NCBI GenBank assembly: GCA_000308255.3 | Contig: HG326663.1 | Span: forward strand, 1-64,000 | DNA from: Anaerococcus pacaensis 9403502 | GTDB lineage: Bacteria > Bacillota > Clostridia > Tissierellales > Peptoniphilaceae | DNA: 64,000 nt | Reading direction: 5' to 3' | Part shown: piece by piece, positions 35,600-44,106 of the stretch | Position numbering within the stretch: position 1 is the stretch's first letter | Layout: every line of letters begins with the position of its first letter | Program-made: the position numbers and the translations under genes | The notes under the pieces: model-generated | The model's database searches: none | Told to the model about the DNA's origin: nothing | Seen by the model: the letters and a program-made list of their open reading frames with translations, nothing else

Positions 35600-37279
35600 T
35601 TAAGCGTTGATAGCTTCGATCAATGCTGGGATTACTTCGTGGAAGTCTCCTACGATACCGTAGTCACAGTTTTCAAAGAAAGCTGCAGATTCGTCATTAT
35701 TGATTGCAACAATTGTCTTAACTTCTGGAATACCTAATAAGTGTTGAACAGCTCCTGATACACCTACACCTACATATAGGTTTCCTGCCCATTTTTGACC
35801 AGAAAGCCCGATATATCTATCTAGTGGTAGATAGTGTTTTACTTCGGATACTGGACGAGAAGCACCTACTTCTGCATTGAGTTCACCAGCTAGTTCTTTC
35901 ACTAAATCAAGGTTTTGCTCTTCACCAATACCCATACCAGCTACTACTAGTCTGTCGGATTCTTCAAATTTGTAGCCTACATCTTCATTTTTTTGATCAA
36001 ATGTATAGCCATCAGCCTTTAGAGCTTCTACTAATTGTTTAGCAGCTTCTTTGGCATCACCCTTGAAGATTTGTTTTTTACGATCACCTACTACTGATTT
36101 CTTTTGTTTTGGTGCGTCAGTTTTTTTCTTTTCTGGTTTTGGAAGTAGGTAGCCTGCGATTACCACTCTCATGATTTCATTTGTACCTTCATAGATTTGA
36201 GTAATCTTAGAGTCTCTGTAGTGGCGCTCTACGTCTACACCCTTGATGAAACCAGATCCACCGTACATTTGTAGGGCTTCGCTTGTAAGCTTATTAGCTA
36301 GATCTGATGCATATAGTTTTGCCATAGCTGCATCTAGACCGTAACCTTTTTCGTGGTTATCTTTCTTTTCTGCTGCATCATAAATAAGTAATCTTGCTGC
36401 TTTTAGTTGGGTAGCCATATCAGCTAACTTAAATTGGTTGACTTGGAAATATGCTATAGCTTGGCCAAATTGTTCTCTTTGTAATTGATATTCACGAGCT
36501 GATTCATAAGCACCTTGTGCTATACCAAGTGCTTGAGATGCTATACCGATTCTACCACCATCTAGAATCATCATAGCTTGCTTAAAGCCTTTACCAAGGT
36601 CACCTAGTAGGTTTTCTTTTGGTACTTTTACATCTTTAAAGTGTAGTTCAGCAGTGATAGATGATCTGATACCTAGTTTGTCGTATGGTTCACTAAAGGT
36701 GAAGCCTTCAAAATCTTTATCAACGATAAACATTGAGATACCGTGATTACCCTTGCCTGGTTCAGTAACAGCTGTTACTAGATAAGTTTGAGCTTCGGGT
36801 GCATTTGTGATATAGATTTTTTTACCATTTAATAACCAGTGGTCTCCCTTATCTACTGCTGTAGTTTCTGTACCAGCAGAGTCAGATCCAGCATTATCTT
36901 CCGTTAAACCAAAACCACCGATTGATGTACCATCACAAAGTGGTCTTAGGTATTTTTCTTTTTGTTCTTCTGTACCCCATTCATTAAGTCCCCATGTACC
37001 TAGTGAAGTATGAGCAGAGCAAATTACACCCACACCACCATCAACTCTAGATAATTCTTCTACAGCGATTGCGTAGTGTTTGTTGGTAAGGCCAGCGCCA
37101 CCATATTCTTCTGGAAATGGTATACTCATTAGCCCCAGCTCACCCATTTCTTTAACTATTTCTCTAGGGAATTCCTTATGTTGATCTAATTGGAAAGCGA
37201 TAGGTTTAACTTTTTTCTCAGCAAAGTCCCTAACATACGCTCTAAATTCTTCTAAATCTCTTGGTAAATCGTAAGCCAT
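35600..37279 (-). CDS. Acyl-CoA dehydrogenase fused to an EtfA-type FAD domain
   Basis: A 559-residue fusion. Residues 1 to about 385 are an acyl-CoA dehydrogenase (FGLTEDNAGSDSAGT, YITNAPEAQTYLV, LQMYGGSGFIKGVDVERHYRD, catalytic Glu in IYEGTNEI). A Lys-rich linker follows (KPEKKKTDAPKQKK). The last 130 residues match the C-terminal FAD domain of electron-transfer flavoprotein alpha (VGASRPVSE, YIGLSGQKW, YVGVGVSGAVQHLLGI, AINNDESAAFFENCDYGIVGD). The enzyme oxidises or reduces acyl-CoA and may pass electrons within one chain. No etfB lies nearby. An upstream ATG was rejected because AAGGAGATATT precedes 37279. Confidence 0.88.
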   Translation of the reverse strand: MAYDLPRDLEEFRAYVRDFAEKKVKPIAFQLDQHKEFPREIVKEMGELGLMSIPFPEEYGGAGLTNKHYAIAVEELSRVDGGVGVICSAHTSLGTWGLNEWGTEEQKEKYLRPLCDGTSIGGFGLTEDNAGSDSAGTETTAVDKGDHWLLNGKKIYITNAPEAQTYLVTAVTEPGKGNHGISMFIVDKDFEGFTFSEPYDKLGIRSSITAELHFKDVKVPKENLLGDLGKGFKQAMMILDGGRIGIASQALGIAQGAYESAREYQLQREQFGQAIAYFQVNQFKLADMATQLKAARLLIYDAAEKKDNHEKGYGLDAAMAKLYASDLANKLTSEALQMYGGSGFIKGVDVERHYRDSKITQIYEGTNEIMRVVIAGYLLPKPEKKKTDAPKQKKSVVGDRKKQIFKGDAKEAAKQLVEALKADGYTFDQKNEDVGYKFEESDRLVVAGMGIGEEQNLDLVKELAGELNAEVGASRPVSEVKHYLPLDRYIGLSGQKWAGNLYVGVGVSGAVQHLLGIPEVKTIVAINNDESAAFFENCDYGIVGDFHEVIPALIEAINA

Positions 37280-37548
37280 AATATCTCCTTCATATATAAT
37301 ATTTCTACTTGTATACAAACTTATGAAATTGTTTGCCTCACAAGTTATTATACTTGTCACAGAATCTTTAGCCAATCATTTTTTATTCATTATTGGCCAA
37401 TTTTAATAAAAATTCAATGATAATATAGAAAATATTTTATATTTATTATTAATAATACTAAATTTAAAATAATTAGGTAAATAATTTTCATTATTAGGGT
37501 CATTGATGTATAATAATCACAAATGTTTTAATAATAATGGAGGAATTA

Positions 37549-38772
37549 ATGCATAATATTAGAGAAGTAGCCGACAATTTATACTATGTAGGTGTAAATG
37601 ATAGAAGAATCGACAGATTCGAAAATATGTTCCCACTTACAAACGGCGTAGCTTACAACTCATATCTTATTACAGATGATAAAAATGTCCTTTTAGATAG
37701 TGTTGAATCTGGTTTTACTAGACAATACCTTGAAAATATAGAAGCAGCCCTAGCAGGCGAAGAACTTGATTATATGGTAATCCACCACATGGAACCAGAT
37801 CACTGTAGAAATATCGACTTTGTCCTTCGCAAATACCCAAATGCTAAATTTGTAGGTAATGCAAAGACATTTAAATTCTACGAACAATTCTATAATGATG
37901 AATTTAAAGATAGATACTATGAAGTAAAAGAAGGCGATGAGCTAAACCTAGGTACTAGAAATCTTAAGTTCGTATTTGCACCAATGGTTCACTGGCCAGA
38001 AGTAATGGTTTCTTATGAAACTACTGATAAAATGTTCTTCTCATCTGATGCCTTTGGTTCATTTAATGCTATCGAAGGTCATCTAAAAGCTCGTAATGTC
38101 ATCCACAGAGGAGACTGGCTAGACCAAGCTCGTAGATATTATACAAATATCGTAGGTAAATTTGGTGGCCAAGTACAAGCTTTATTTAAAAAAGTGGCTG
38201 ACCTTGAAATCAATATGATCCTACCTCTACACGGTCCAGTTTATGATGACCCTGAATCTATCGAATTCATCATGGAAAAATACCAAAGATGGTCAACATA
38301 CACACCAGAAGAAAAGGGTGTTGCAATCATATATGCAAGCATGTATGGGGACACAGAAGAAGCTGCTGATATCCTAGCTAAAGAATTAGTAGAACTAGGT
38401 GTGGAAGAAGAAATCAAAATTTTTGACGTATCAGGTACTGACCCATCATATATGATTTCTGATTGCTTCAAATACACACACGCAGTATTTGCTCCAATCA
38501 ACTATAACTCAGGCCTATACTACAAAATGGAAGCCTTCCTTACAGAACTAGTTGGCTGTGGTTGGAAAAACAGACACGTATCCTTCCTAAACAACTGGTC
38601 TTGGGGTGGTAACAGCTTAAAGATTTCTAAAGAAATCCTTGAAGGCGGCAAACATGAATATATCGGTGAAGATGTCTTAATCAACTCATCAGTAAAACTT
38701 GAACAAGTAGAACAAATCAAAGAATTAGCTAAGGCTATCAAAGCAGACTTAGATTCTTATGAATTAGCATAA
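37549..38772 (+). CDS. fprA: A-type flavoprotein / flavodiiron protein (FprA-like)
   Basis: A 407-residue O2 or NO reductase. The N-terminal metallo-beta-lactamase domain has the diiron ligands of HHMEPDH, VHWPEVMV, FSSDAFGSF and LPLHGPV. The C-terminal flavodoxin domain binds FMN (YASMYGDTEEAADIL). It protects oxygen-sensitive enzymes such as the Sec-containing Grd proteins by reducing O2 to water. An ATG four codons upstream lies within the ribosome site; GGAGGAATTA fits 37549. Its codon preference resembles that of the grd genes, suggesting high expression. A strong terminator follows. Confidence 0.93.
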   Translation: MHNIREVADNLYYVGVNDRRIDRFENMFPLTNGVAYNSYLITDDKNVLLDSVESGFTRQYLENIEAALAGEELDYMVIHHMEPDHCRNIDFVLRKYPNAKFVGNAKTFKFYEQFYNDEFKDRYYEVKEGDELNLGTRNLKFVFAPMVHWPEVMVSYETTDKMFFSSDAFGSFNAIEGHLKARNVIHRGDWLDQARRYYTNIVGKFGGQVQALFKKVADLEINMILPLHGPVYDDPESIEFIMEKYQRWSTYTPEEKGVAIIYASMYGDTEEAADILAKELVELGVEEEIKIFDVSGTDPSYMISDCFKYTHAVFAPINYNSGLYYKMEAFLTELVGCGWKNRHVSFLNNWSWGGNSLKISKEILEGGKHEYIGEDVLINSSVKLEQVEQIKELAKAIKADLDSYELA

Positions 38773-38778
38773 TAAATA

Positions 38779-38809
38779 AACCTCTGCAAAGATAATATTT
38801 GCAGAGGTT
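38779..38809 (+). terminator. Terminator of the flavodiiron gene
   Basis: AACCTCTGCAAA and its exact complement make a 12-bp stem, followed by TTCTAATTATATTT. Confidence 0.8.
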
Positions 38810-38821
38810 TTCTAATTATAT

Positions 38822-38849
38822 TTGATTTTTATTCTAAGAATGTTATAAT
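38822..38849 (+). promoter_or_regulatory. Promoter of tRNA-Sec
   Basis: TTGATT, a 16-bp spacer and TATAAT end 11 bp before the tRNA 5' base, so the transcript starts a few bases ahead of the mature end. Confidence 0.65.
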
Positions 38850-38860
38850 ATAGTTCATAT

Positions 38861-38955
38861 GGGGGCGGATGAGTGTCTGGTGTGCTCTACGGTCTTCAAA
38901 ACCGTCGTGAGAAGTGTACTTCTTAGGTAGGTTCGATTCCTACCCGCTCCCGCCA
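38861..38955 (+). tRNA. selC: tRNA-Sec (anticodon TCA)
   Basis: A 95-nt selenocysteine tRNA. It has the 8-bp acceptor stem typical of bacterial tRNA-Sec (GGGGGCGG/CCGCTCCC), anticodon loop CTTCAAA with TCA, a long variable arm (GTGAGAAGTGTACTTCTTA), T-loop TTCGATT and encoded CCA. It reads the UGA codons of grdA and grdB. Its last base abuts the stop codon of selB on the opposite strand, with no intergenic space. Confidence 0.97.
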
Positions 38956-40818
38956 TTACACTAACACCCTGTAATCATCAATTCGTTTGGTGATATTTTT
39001 TTTGTCCAAATATTCGAGGAAGGCTACAGCCTGCTTGCGGCTAAGACCAGATTGATCTCTAAATTCAGATACTTCCAGCTTTTTATTGTCAACTATAATC
39101 TTCTTTACAAGTTCTGTTAGCTCATCTTTATATTCATTACGTAAGAAGAATTCATCTACCTTAGTCAGTCTATCTTTTAATAAGAAACTTAGTAGGTCTT
39201 TATCTTCTTTTTTGTCGATAATTTCAGTTTCTTTTAGAATCTTTGGTTCATTATCTTTTAATATTTTTAATATATCATTGATTTTTTCTTCTTGGTTGGC
39301 GGTATTTATCGCAAAATCTTTATCTTTTATGATGCCTCTTTGCATCATAATATTTTTTGTAATTATCTTATTTTTTAATAAAGCCTCAAAGTCCTTATTA
39401 TCTAAGTTTATAGCAAGTTTTTGCCTAAACTCATCTTTGCTTAAGCCCTCTTCTAGCGGATGATTATTATGATAATCTTCCATGTAGGTCTTGTAAGTGT
39501 CAGATAAGTCTTTGAGGGATTCTGTTGATATGAAAGACTCCCCTATGATTTGTATAAGCCCATCTTTTTCCATTTGATTAAGGGAAGATCTTAAATTTTC
39601 TTCATCAATACCCATGTGCCCGTAAATTTCTGCAAAGCTCCTAAAGTTAAATAAGTAATCTGCTATTTCATCTAATTCAGAGAACTCTTCCTTGCTCTCT
39701 AGATAAGCCACGTAATCAGTTGTGTTTGATGTGTGGTTGTCTTGGTTGGTATCTATTATTACTCCCCCACCTATGGTCATAACTGGTGAGAAGGACCTTA
39801 TTACAAACCTATCTAATCTTTTTACAAAGATTTCTTCTTCTAGCCTAAATTCGCATAGCTTTGTTTCACCTGGATAGATTTCCTTGCTTGACAATGGGAC
39901 TGCACGAGCAAGGACTTCTTTAGTTCCATGGAAAAATCTCACTCTAGTCCAATGTTCTACTTTGATATCTTCAAAATTTGATAGAGATAGGTCGCATTGG
40001 ACATTTTTTACCTTGATAAGAGAATTGCTTTCTGCTATGATATCCCCTCTATGGATTTCGTTTGAAGAAATATTTGATAAGTTTAGGGCAACCCTCTGGC
40101 CCTTGTGGGCGATGTCTGTTGGCACTCCGTGGTTTTCTATAGACCTTATTTTCACTATTCTACCCGCAGGATAGATCATATAGTCTTTATCTTTTTCAAT
40201 TTGACCTTCAGTAAGTGTTCCTGTAATGACTGTACCTATACCCTTTAGCGAAAATGCCCTATCGATATTCATCCTCATGGCTTTATTATCTTCAGCCTTA
40301 TCAGTATTTAGGATTTTATCTTCTATAGTCGCTTTTAGCTCGTCTATCCCTTCGCTTGATACAGAATCCACCTTTATAATTGGCGCATCTTTTAAGATTG
40401 TATTTTCAAACGATAGTCTAATATCCTCTTCCACTAGGCCGAGCATTTCACTATCGACTAGGTTTTTCTTGGTGATAACTATAATTGCATTATCAACTCC
40501 CATGTAGTGGAGGATTTGGGCGTGTTCTATGGTTTGTGGCATAACTCCATCATCAGCAGCTACTAAAAGCAAGATTACATCTATACCTACTACACCAGCC
40601 ATCATATTCTTAACAAAGTTCTCATGGCCTGGCGCATCGATTATACCAGCCTTATCCCCATTGGATAAGGTCATGTAAGTAAAGCCAAGGTTTATGGATA
40701 TACCACGCTCTTTTTCTTCTTTTAGGGTATCAGTTTCGCGACCAGTTAGAGCCTTAACTAGTGTAGTCTTACCGTGATCGATGTGGCCGGCTGTACCTAT
40801 AATAAAATTATTCTTCAT
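38956..40818 (-). CDS. selB: Selenocysteine-specific elongation factor SelB
   Basis: A 620-residue translational GTPase that carries Sec-tRNA to UGA codons and binds the mRNA SECIS hairpin. G-domain motifs: GTAGHIDHGKTTLVKAL, the switch EKERGISINLGF, DAPGHENF and TKKNLVDS. Beta-barrel domains follow, and the C-terminal 250 residues form winged helices, the last (LSRKQAVAFLEYLDKKNITKRI) being the RNA-binding one. It overlaps selA by 11 bp. It converges on tRNA-Sec with zero gap, and no separate terminator is visible for it. Confidence 0.95.
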   Translation of the reverse strand: MKNNFIIGTAGHIDHGKTTLVKALTGRETDTLKEEKERGISINLGFTYMTLSNGDKAGIIDAPGHENFVKNMMAGVVGIDVILLLVAADDGVMPQTIEHAQILHYMGVDNAIIVITKKNLVDSEMLGLVEEDIRLSFENTILKDAPIIKVDSVSSEGIDELKATIEDKILNTDKAEDNKAMRMNIDRAFSLKGIGTVITGTLTEGQIEKDKDYMIYPAGRIVKIRSIENHGVPTDIAHKGQRVALNLSNISSNEIHRGDIIAESNSLIKVKNVQCDLSLSNFEDIKVEHWTRVRFFHGTKEVLARAVPLSSKEIYPGETKLCEFRLEEEIFVKRLDRFVIRSFSPVMTIGGGVIIDTNQDNHTSNTTDYVAYLESKEEFSELDEIADYLFNFRSFAEIYGHMGIDEENLRSSLNQMEKDGLIQIIGESFISTESLKDLSDTYKTYMEDYHNNHPLEEGLSKDEFRQKLAINLDNKDFEALLKNKIITKNIMMQRGIIKDKDFAINTANQEEKINDILKILKDNEPKILKETEIIDKKEDKDLLSFLLKDRLTKVDEFFLRNEYKDELTELVKKIIVDNKKLEVSEFRDQSGLSRKQAVAFLEYLDKKNITKRIDDYRVLV

Positions 40819-42157
40819 AATATCCCCTTAGGGTTTCATATATTTCTGGGATTTGCCTGTCAAAAATGGTGAGGGCATTTAGATATACACTTCCATTTTG
40901 CACTGTAGCAACGATGTGAGCATCTGAAAGTCTTAGGTATTCTTCCAGTTCATTTGGACTATCGGTATTTATTTTTACAGAATAAGTATTCTTGTTATCA
41001 AGTGGATATGATCCACCGCCTACTTTTCCAAAAGAATTTACCATTTCTATATCTATACCATCAATAGTTTGTAGTTTTTTAAATAGTTTTTGACATCTTG
41101 TGTTTACAGACTTTTCTTCTTCAAGGATCATTCTAATAGTTGGATTGTCTTCTTTAAGTTTTTCAAAATCCATATATTCTAGAAGAGTTGCTTCTACTGA
41201 TGCGAGTGTTAGTTTATCTACTCTCAGTGTTCTTAGAAGCTGATTTTTCTTCATTTTTGCAATCAAGTCTTTTTTACCAACTATAATCCCAGCCTGAGAA
41301 CCACCGATTAGCTTATCGCAAGAAAAACTAACTAGGTCTATACCATCATTTAAGCAATCAGTTACTGTTTTTTCATAAGAATAGCCATAAGGAGTCAAAT
41401 CAATTAATGACCCACTTCCTAGGTCCTCATACAATAGGATGCCCTTATCAGCTATTAGATTTTTAAGCTCTTTGGTATCGACTTCTTCATTGTAGCCTAC
41501 CATTTGGAAATTTGACTTGTGTACTTTTACTATGGCACTTATGTCCTTATCTAGCTCTCTTTCATAATCATATAGGTGGGTTCTATTGGTTGCCCCTACT
41601 TCGATGACATTGGCCCCAGTTTGCTTCATTATCTCAGCTATCCTAAAGGATTCACCAATTTCAACTAGCTCTCCTCTTGATATAAGGACATTTGAGTTTT
41701 GGCAGAAAGTGTTTAATACTAAAAACACCGCAGCGGCATTGTTATTTACGATAAGTGCATCCTCTGCTCCAGTAAGTTTTTTTACTATATCTGTTAGGTG
41801 GGTATATCTGGAACCACGTTTTCCTGTATCAACATCGTATTCGAGGTTCGAATAGTTGCTAGCAATCTCTATAATCCTTGCTATAGACTTCTCAGATAGG
41901 ACCGCCCTACCAAGGTTTGTATGAAGTATGACCCCAGTTGCATTTATCATTTTGTGCAGTGAATAAGGATTGAAATTGATTAACTTATTATCAATCTCCT
42001 TGTACACATCACTAGTTTCAAAGTCTTCACCATTTTTTGCCATCTGTCTAAAATCAGCTAGTACATTATTGGCAATTTCTTTTATTATATTGCGATTTCC
42101 TTCGTATTTTGTTAATATCTCATTCATTTGAGGTAATTTTTTGTATAAATTGTCCAT
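40808..42157 (-). CDS. selA: L-seryl-tRNA(Sec) selenium transferase SelA
   Basis: A 449-residue PLP enzyme that converts Ser-tRNA(Sec) to Sec-tRNA(Sec) with selenophosphate. The N-terminal recognition domain (LPQMNEILTKYEGN) and the block NATGVILHTNLGRAVLS are intact. The PLP lysine sits in FSCDKLIGGSQAGIIVGK. The frame stays open 42 codons further upstream, but GGAGGAATT lies directly before the ATG at 42157 and the length then fits the family. The gene is divergent from the grd operon. Confidence 0.95.
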   Translation of the reverse strand: MDNLYKKLPQMNEILTKYEGNRNIIKEIANNVLADFRQMAKNGEDFETSDVYKEIDNKLINFNPYSLHKMINATGVILHTNLGRAVLSEKSIARIIEIASNYSNLEYDVDTGKRGSRYTHLTDIVKKLTGAEDALIVNNNAAAVFLVLNTFCQNSNVLISRGELVEIGESFRIAEIMKQTGANVIEVGATNRTHLYDYERELDKDISAIVKVHKSNFQMVGYNEEVDTKELKNLIADKGILLYEDLGSGSLIDLTPYGYSYEKTVTDCLNDGIDLVSFSCDKLIGGSQAGIIVGKKDLIAKMKKNQLLRTLRVDKLTLASVEATLLEYMDFEKLKEDNPTIRMILEEEKSVNTRCQKLFKKLQTIDGIDIEMVNSFGKVGGGSYPLDNKNTYSVKINTDSPNELEEYLRLSDAHIVATVQNGSVYLNALTIFDRQIPEIYETLRGYYEE

Positions 42158-42228
42158 AATTCCTCCGTTTAGTTTATTATACAAAATAAATAAATTTTTC
42201 TCAAATAAGTAAGAAATCGCTATCCAAC

Positions 42229-42257
42229 TTGAAAAGTAATTCAAAAAGTGATAAAAT
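42229..42257 (+). promoter_or_regulatory. Promoter of the grd operon
   Basis: TTGAAA, a 17-bp spacer and TAAAAT predict a start near 42264, just before the glycine aptamer. Confidence 0.55.
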
Positions 42258-42276
42258 ATTATCAAGTTCAAGTGAA

Positions 42277-42364
42277 GTTGCAATGAGATTTAATTTAAAA
42301 CCGAAGGTACAAGCTAGTGACTTAGTCGACACTAGCGAATTTCTCAGGTCCAAGGAGTTGCAAC
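42277..42364 (+). promoter_or_regulatory. Glycine riboswitch (gcvT type), single aptamer
   Basis: P1 pairs GTTGCAA (42277) with TTGCAAC (42358). P2 pairs TGAGA (42284) with TCTCA (42342), and P3 pairs GCTAGTG (42313) with CACTAGC (42330). The conserved aptamer sequences ACCGAAGG and CTCAGG are at the expected places. A second, incomplete aptamer-like stretch (ATGAGATTCTGGAGG) and the hairpin GTTAC/GTAAC at about 42381-42412 follow before the grdX ribosome site. No terminator with a T-run is seen, so control may be translational or act through the ghost aptamer. Confidence 0.85.
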
Positions 42365-42430
42365 AGATGAGATTCTGGAGGTTACGACAGAAGGTAAGAC
42401 TAGCAAGAGTAACTTTTATTTGGAGGATAT

Positions 42431-42811
42431 ATGTTAATTACCAATAATCCTAGATTTAAGGATTATAAACCAGATTACTATGACCTTAAAGTTATCTATA
42501 TGGATGTAGAGCCTTTAGAAATATTAAAGGAAGCGCGTAGCTATATCCAAAAAGGCTACAAGCTATTATCTCATCCCCTATATGGTAATTTTAGAGCTCA
42601 AGAAATCTTTTATAGGTCAATAGTTGTTGAAGAGTCAAATGAGGTAGATTTATTATCACTTGATCTTATAGAACATTCTGTAAATAAAATAGAGAATATT
42701 CTATCAAAGCAAAATAAAAGAATCGCAACCGAAAAGATGCTAGATGACTATAGTTACATTGACTTTCAAATAATGAGGGAAAACATGGAAGGAGGAATGT
42801 TACATGTATGA
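42431..42811 (+). CDS. grdX: GrdX protein of the glycine reductase operon
   Basis: A 126-residue protein of the GrdX family, found at the head of many glycine reductase operons. The opening LITNNPRF and the block LLSHPLYGNFR, KEIFYRS-like, are typical; no catalytic motif is known. The C-terminal half is helical and charged. Its role is not established; position suggests assembly or regulation of the Grd complex. It begins after TTTGGAGG, directly downstream of the glycine riboswitch, and overlaps trxB by 8 bp. Confidence 0.85.
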   Translation: MLITNNPRFKDYKPDYYDLKVIYMDVEPLEILKEARSYIQKGYKLLSHPLYGNFRAQEIFYRSIVVEESNEVDLLSLDLIEHSVNKIENILSKQNKRIATEKMLDDYSYIDFQIMRENMEGGMLHV

Positions 42812-43748
42812 ATTAGTAATCATTGGTGCAGGCCCAGCAGGACTTGCAGCAGGTCTTTACGCTGGTCGTGCTAGACTAAATACACTAATTCTTGAGAAAG
42901 ATGCTGTCGGTGGTCAAATCGCTATTTCTGATGAAATAGAAAACTACCCAGGTGGTAAAGCTGGTGAGCCAGAATCTGGTAAAGAGCTTACAAACAGAAT
43001 GAAAGCTCAAGTAGAAAGATTTAATGTACCTATTCAAAAGGCTAATGTAGTAAGCGTTGACCTTAAAGGTGATGTTAAAAAACTTGAACTAGCTACAGGT
43101 GAAACTATCGAAGCAAAAGCAGTACTTATTGCAACAGGTGCAAATCCTAAAAAACTAAATGTTCCTGGTGAAAAGGAATTTACTTCTAAGGGTGTATCAT
43201 ACTGTGCAACATGTGATGCGGATTTCTTCTCAGATCTAGAAGTATTCGTAGTAGGAGCTCGTAACTCTGCTGTTGAAGAAGCTATGTATCTGACAAAATT
43301 TGCTAGAAAAGTTACTATTCTTTGTAGACGTGAAAAACTAAGATGTGATGCTATCGTTAAAGAACGTGCAGAAGCTATTGATAATCTTGAAGTACTTTAT
43401 AACACTTCTATCAAAGAAATCAGAGGCGAAGGCGTTGTTAACCAATTACTATTAGTAAATAACGAAACCAAAGAAGAATGGACTTACGATGCTGATGAAG
43501 AAGATGGCTTATTCGGTGTATTCGTATTCATAGGTTATGATCCAAACAATGCATTATTTGTAGATCAAGTTGAAATGGATGATTCTGGCTACATCATAGC
43601 AGATGAACATATGAGAACAAATCTTAAAAATGTATACGTTGCTGGTGACCTAAGAAACACTGTACTAAGACAAGTAATCACAGCAGCAGCTGACGGTGCA
43701 ATTGCAGCAGTAACAGCAGAAAAAGAACTAAAAGAACTAGATTATTAG
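42804..43748 (+). CDS. trxB: Thioredoxin reductase (grd-linked), altered NADPH site
   Basis: A 314-residue flavoprotein that keeps the operon's thioredoxin reduced. The FAD loop is IIGAGPAGLAAGLYAGRA, the redox pair is CATC (Cys134, Cys137), and the C-terminal FAD motif is VYVAGDLRNTVLRQVITAAADG. In the nucleotide domain the usual GGGxSA reads GARNSA (151-156) and the usual HRRxxxR reads CRREKLR (174-180). The second Gly and the His are thus replaced, so NADPH use is uncertain. It lies between grdX and trxA, as in other glycine reducers. Confidence 0.92.
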   Translation: MYELVIIGAGPAGLAAGLYAGRARLNTLILEKDAVGGQIAISDEIENYPGGKAGEPESGKELTNRMKAQVERFNVPIQKANVVSVDLKGDVKKLELATGETIEAKAVLIATGANPKKLNVPGEKEFTSKGVSYCATCDADFFSDLEVFVVGARNSAVEEAMYLTKFARKVTILCRREKLRCDAIVKERAEAIDNLEVLYNTSIKEIRGEGVVNQLLLVNNETKEEWTYDADEEDGLFGVFVFIGYDPNNALFVDQVEMDDSGYIIADEHMRTNLKNVYVAGDLRNTVLRQVITAAADGAIAAVTAEKELKELDY

Positions 43749-43758
43749 GAGTTTAATT

Positions 43759-44082
43759 ATGATGCTATCACTTGATAAAACAAACTTTGAAGAAGAAGTA
43801 CTAAACCACGAAGGTAAAGTATTTGTTGACTATTGGTCAGAATCATGTGTTCCATGCATGGCGCTTAAACCATTCGTTGACGAACTTGCTGAAGAATTTG
43901 GCGACAAAATGAAATTCTGTGACCTAAACATTACAGGTGCTCGTAGAGTTGCTATCAAACAAGGTGTACTAGGTCTTCCAACAATGATCGTTTATGAAAA
44001 CGGTGAAAAGCTAGAAGAACTTCACGAAGACGAATGTACTGAAGAAAAAATCAGAGAAATCGTTGAAAAACACGCTAACTAA
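43759..44082 (+). CDS. trxA: Thioredoxin, CVPC active site
   Basis: A 107-residue thioredoxin, the electron donor for glycine reductase. The active site is WSESCVPC (Cys30, Cys33) in place of the common WCGPC; the cis-Pro loop is GLPTMIVY. Substitutions at this site are usual in thioredoxins of glycine-reducing clostridia and probably go with the modified TrxB. It follows trxB by 10 bp and precedes grdE by 24 bp. Two adjacent ATGs occur at the start; either could serve. Confidence 0.93.
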   Translation: MMLSLDKTNFEEEVLNHEGKVFVDYWSESCVPCMALKPFVDELAEEFGDKMKFCDLNITGARRVAIKQGVLGLPTMIVYENGEKLEELHEDECTEEKIREIVEKHAN

Positions 44083-44106
44083 TTAAATATTTAATAAGGA
44101 GTTTAT

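Noticed and set aside
42229-42447. Open frame of 72 codons before grdX
   Set aside because: It coincides exactly with the promoter and the glycine riboswitch and has no ribosome site; the RNA explains the sequence.
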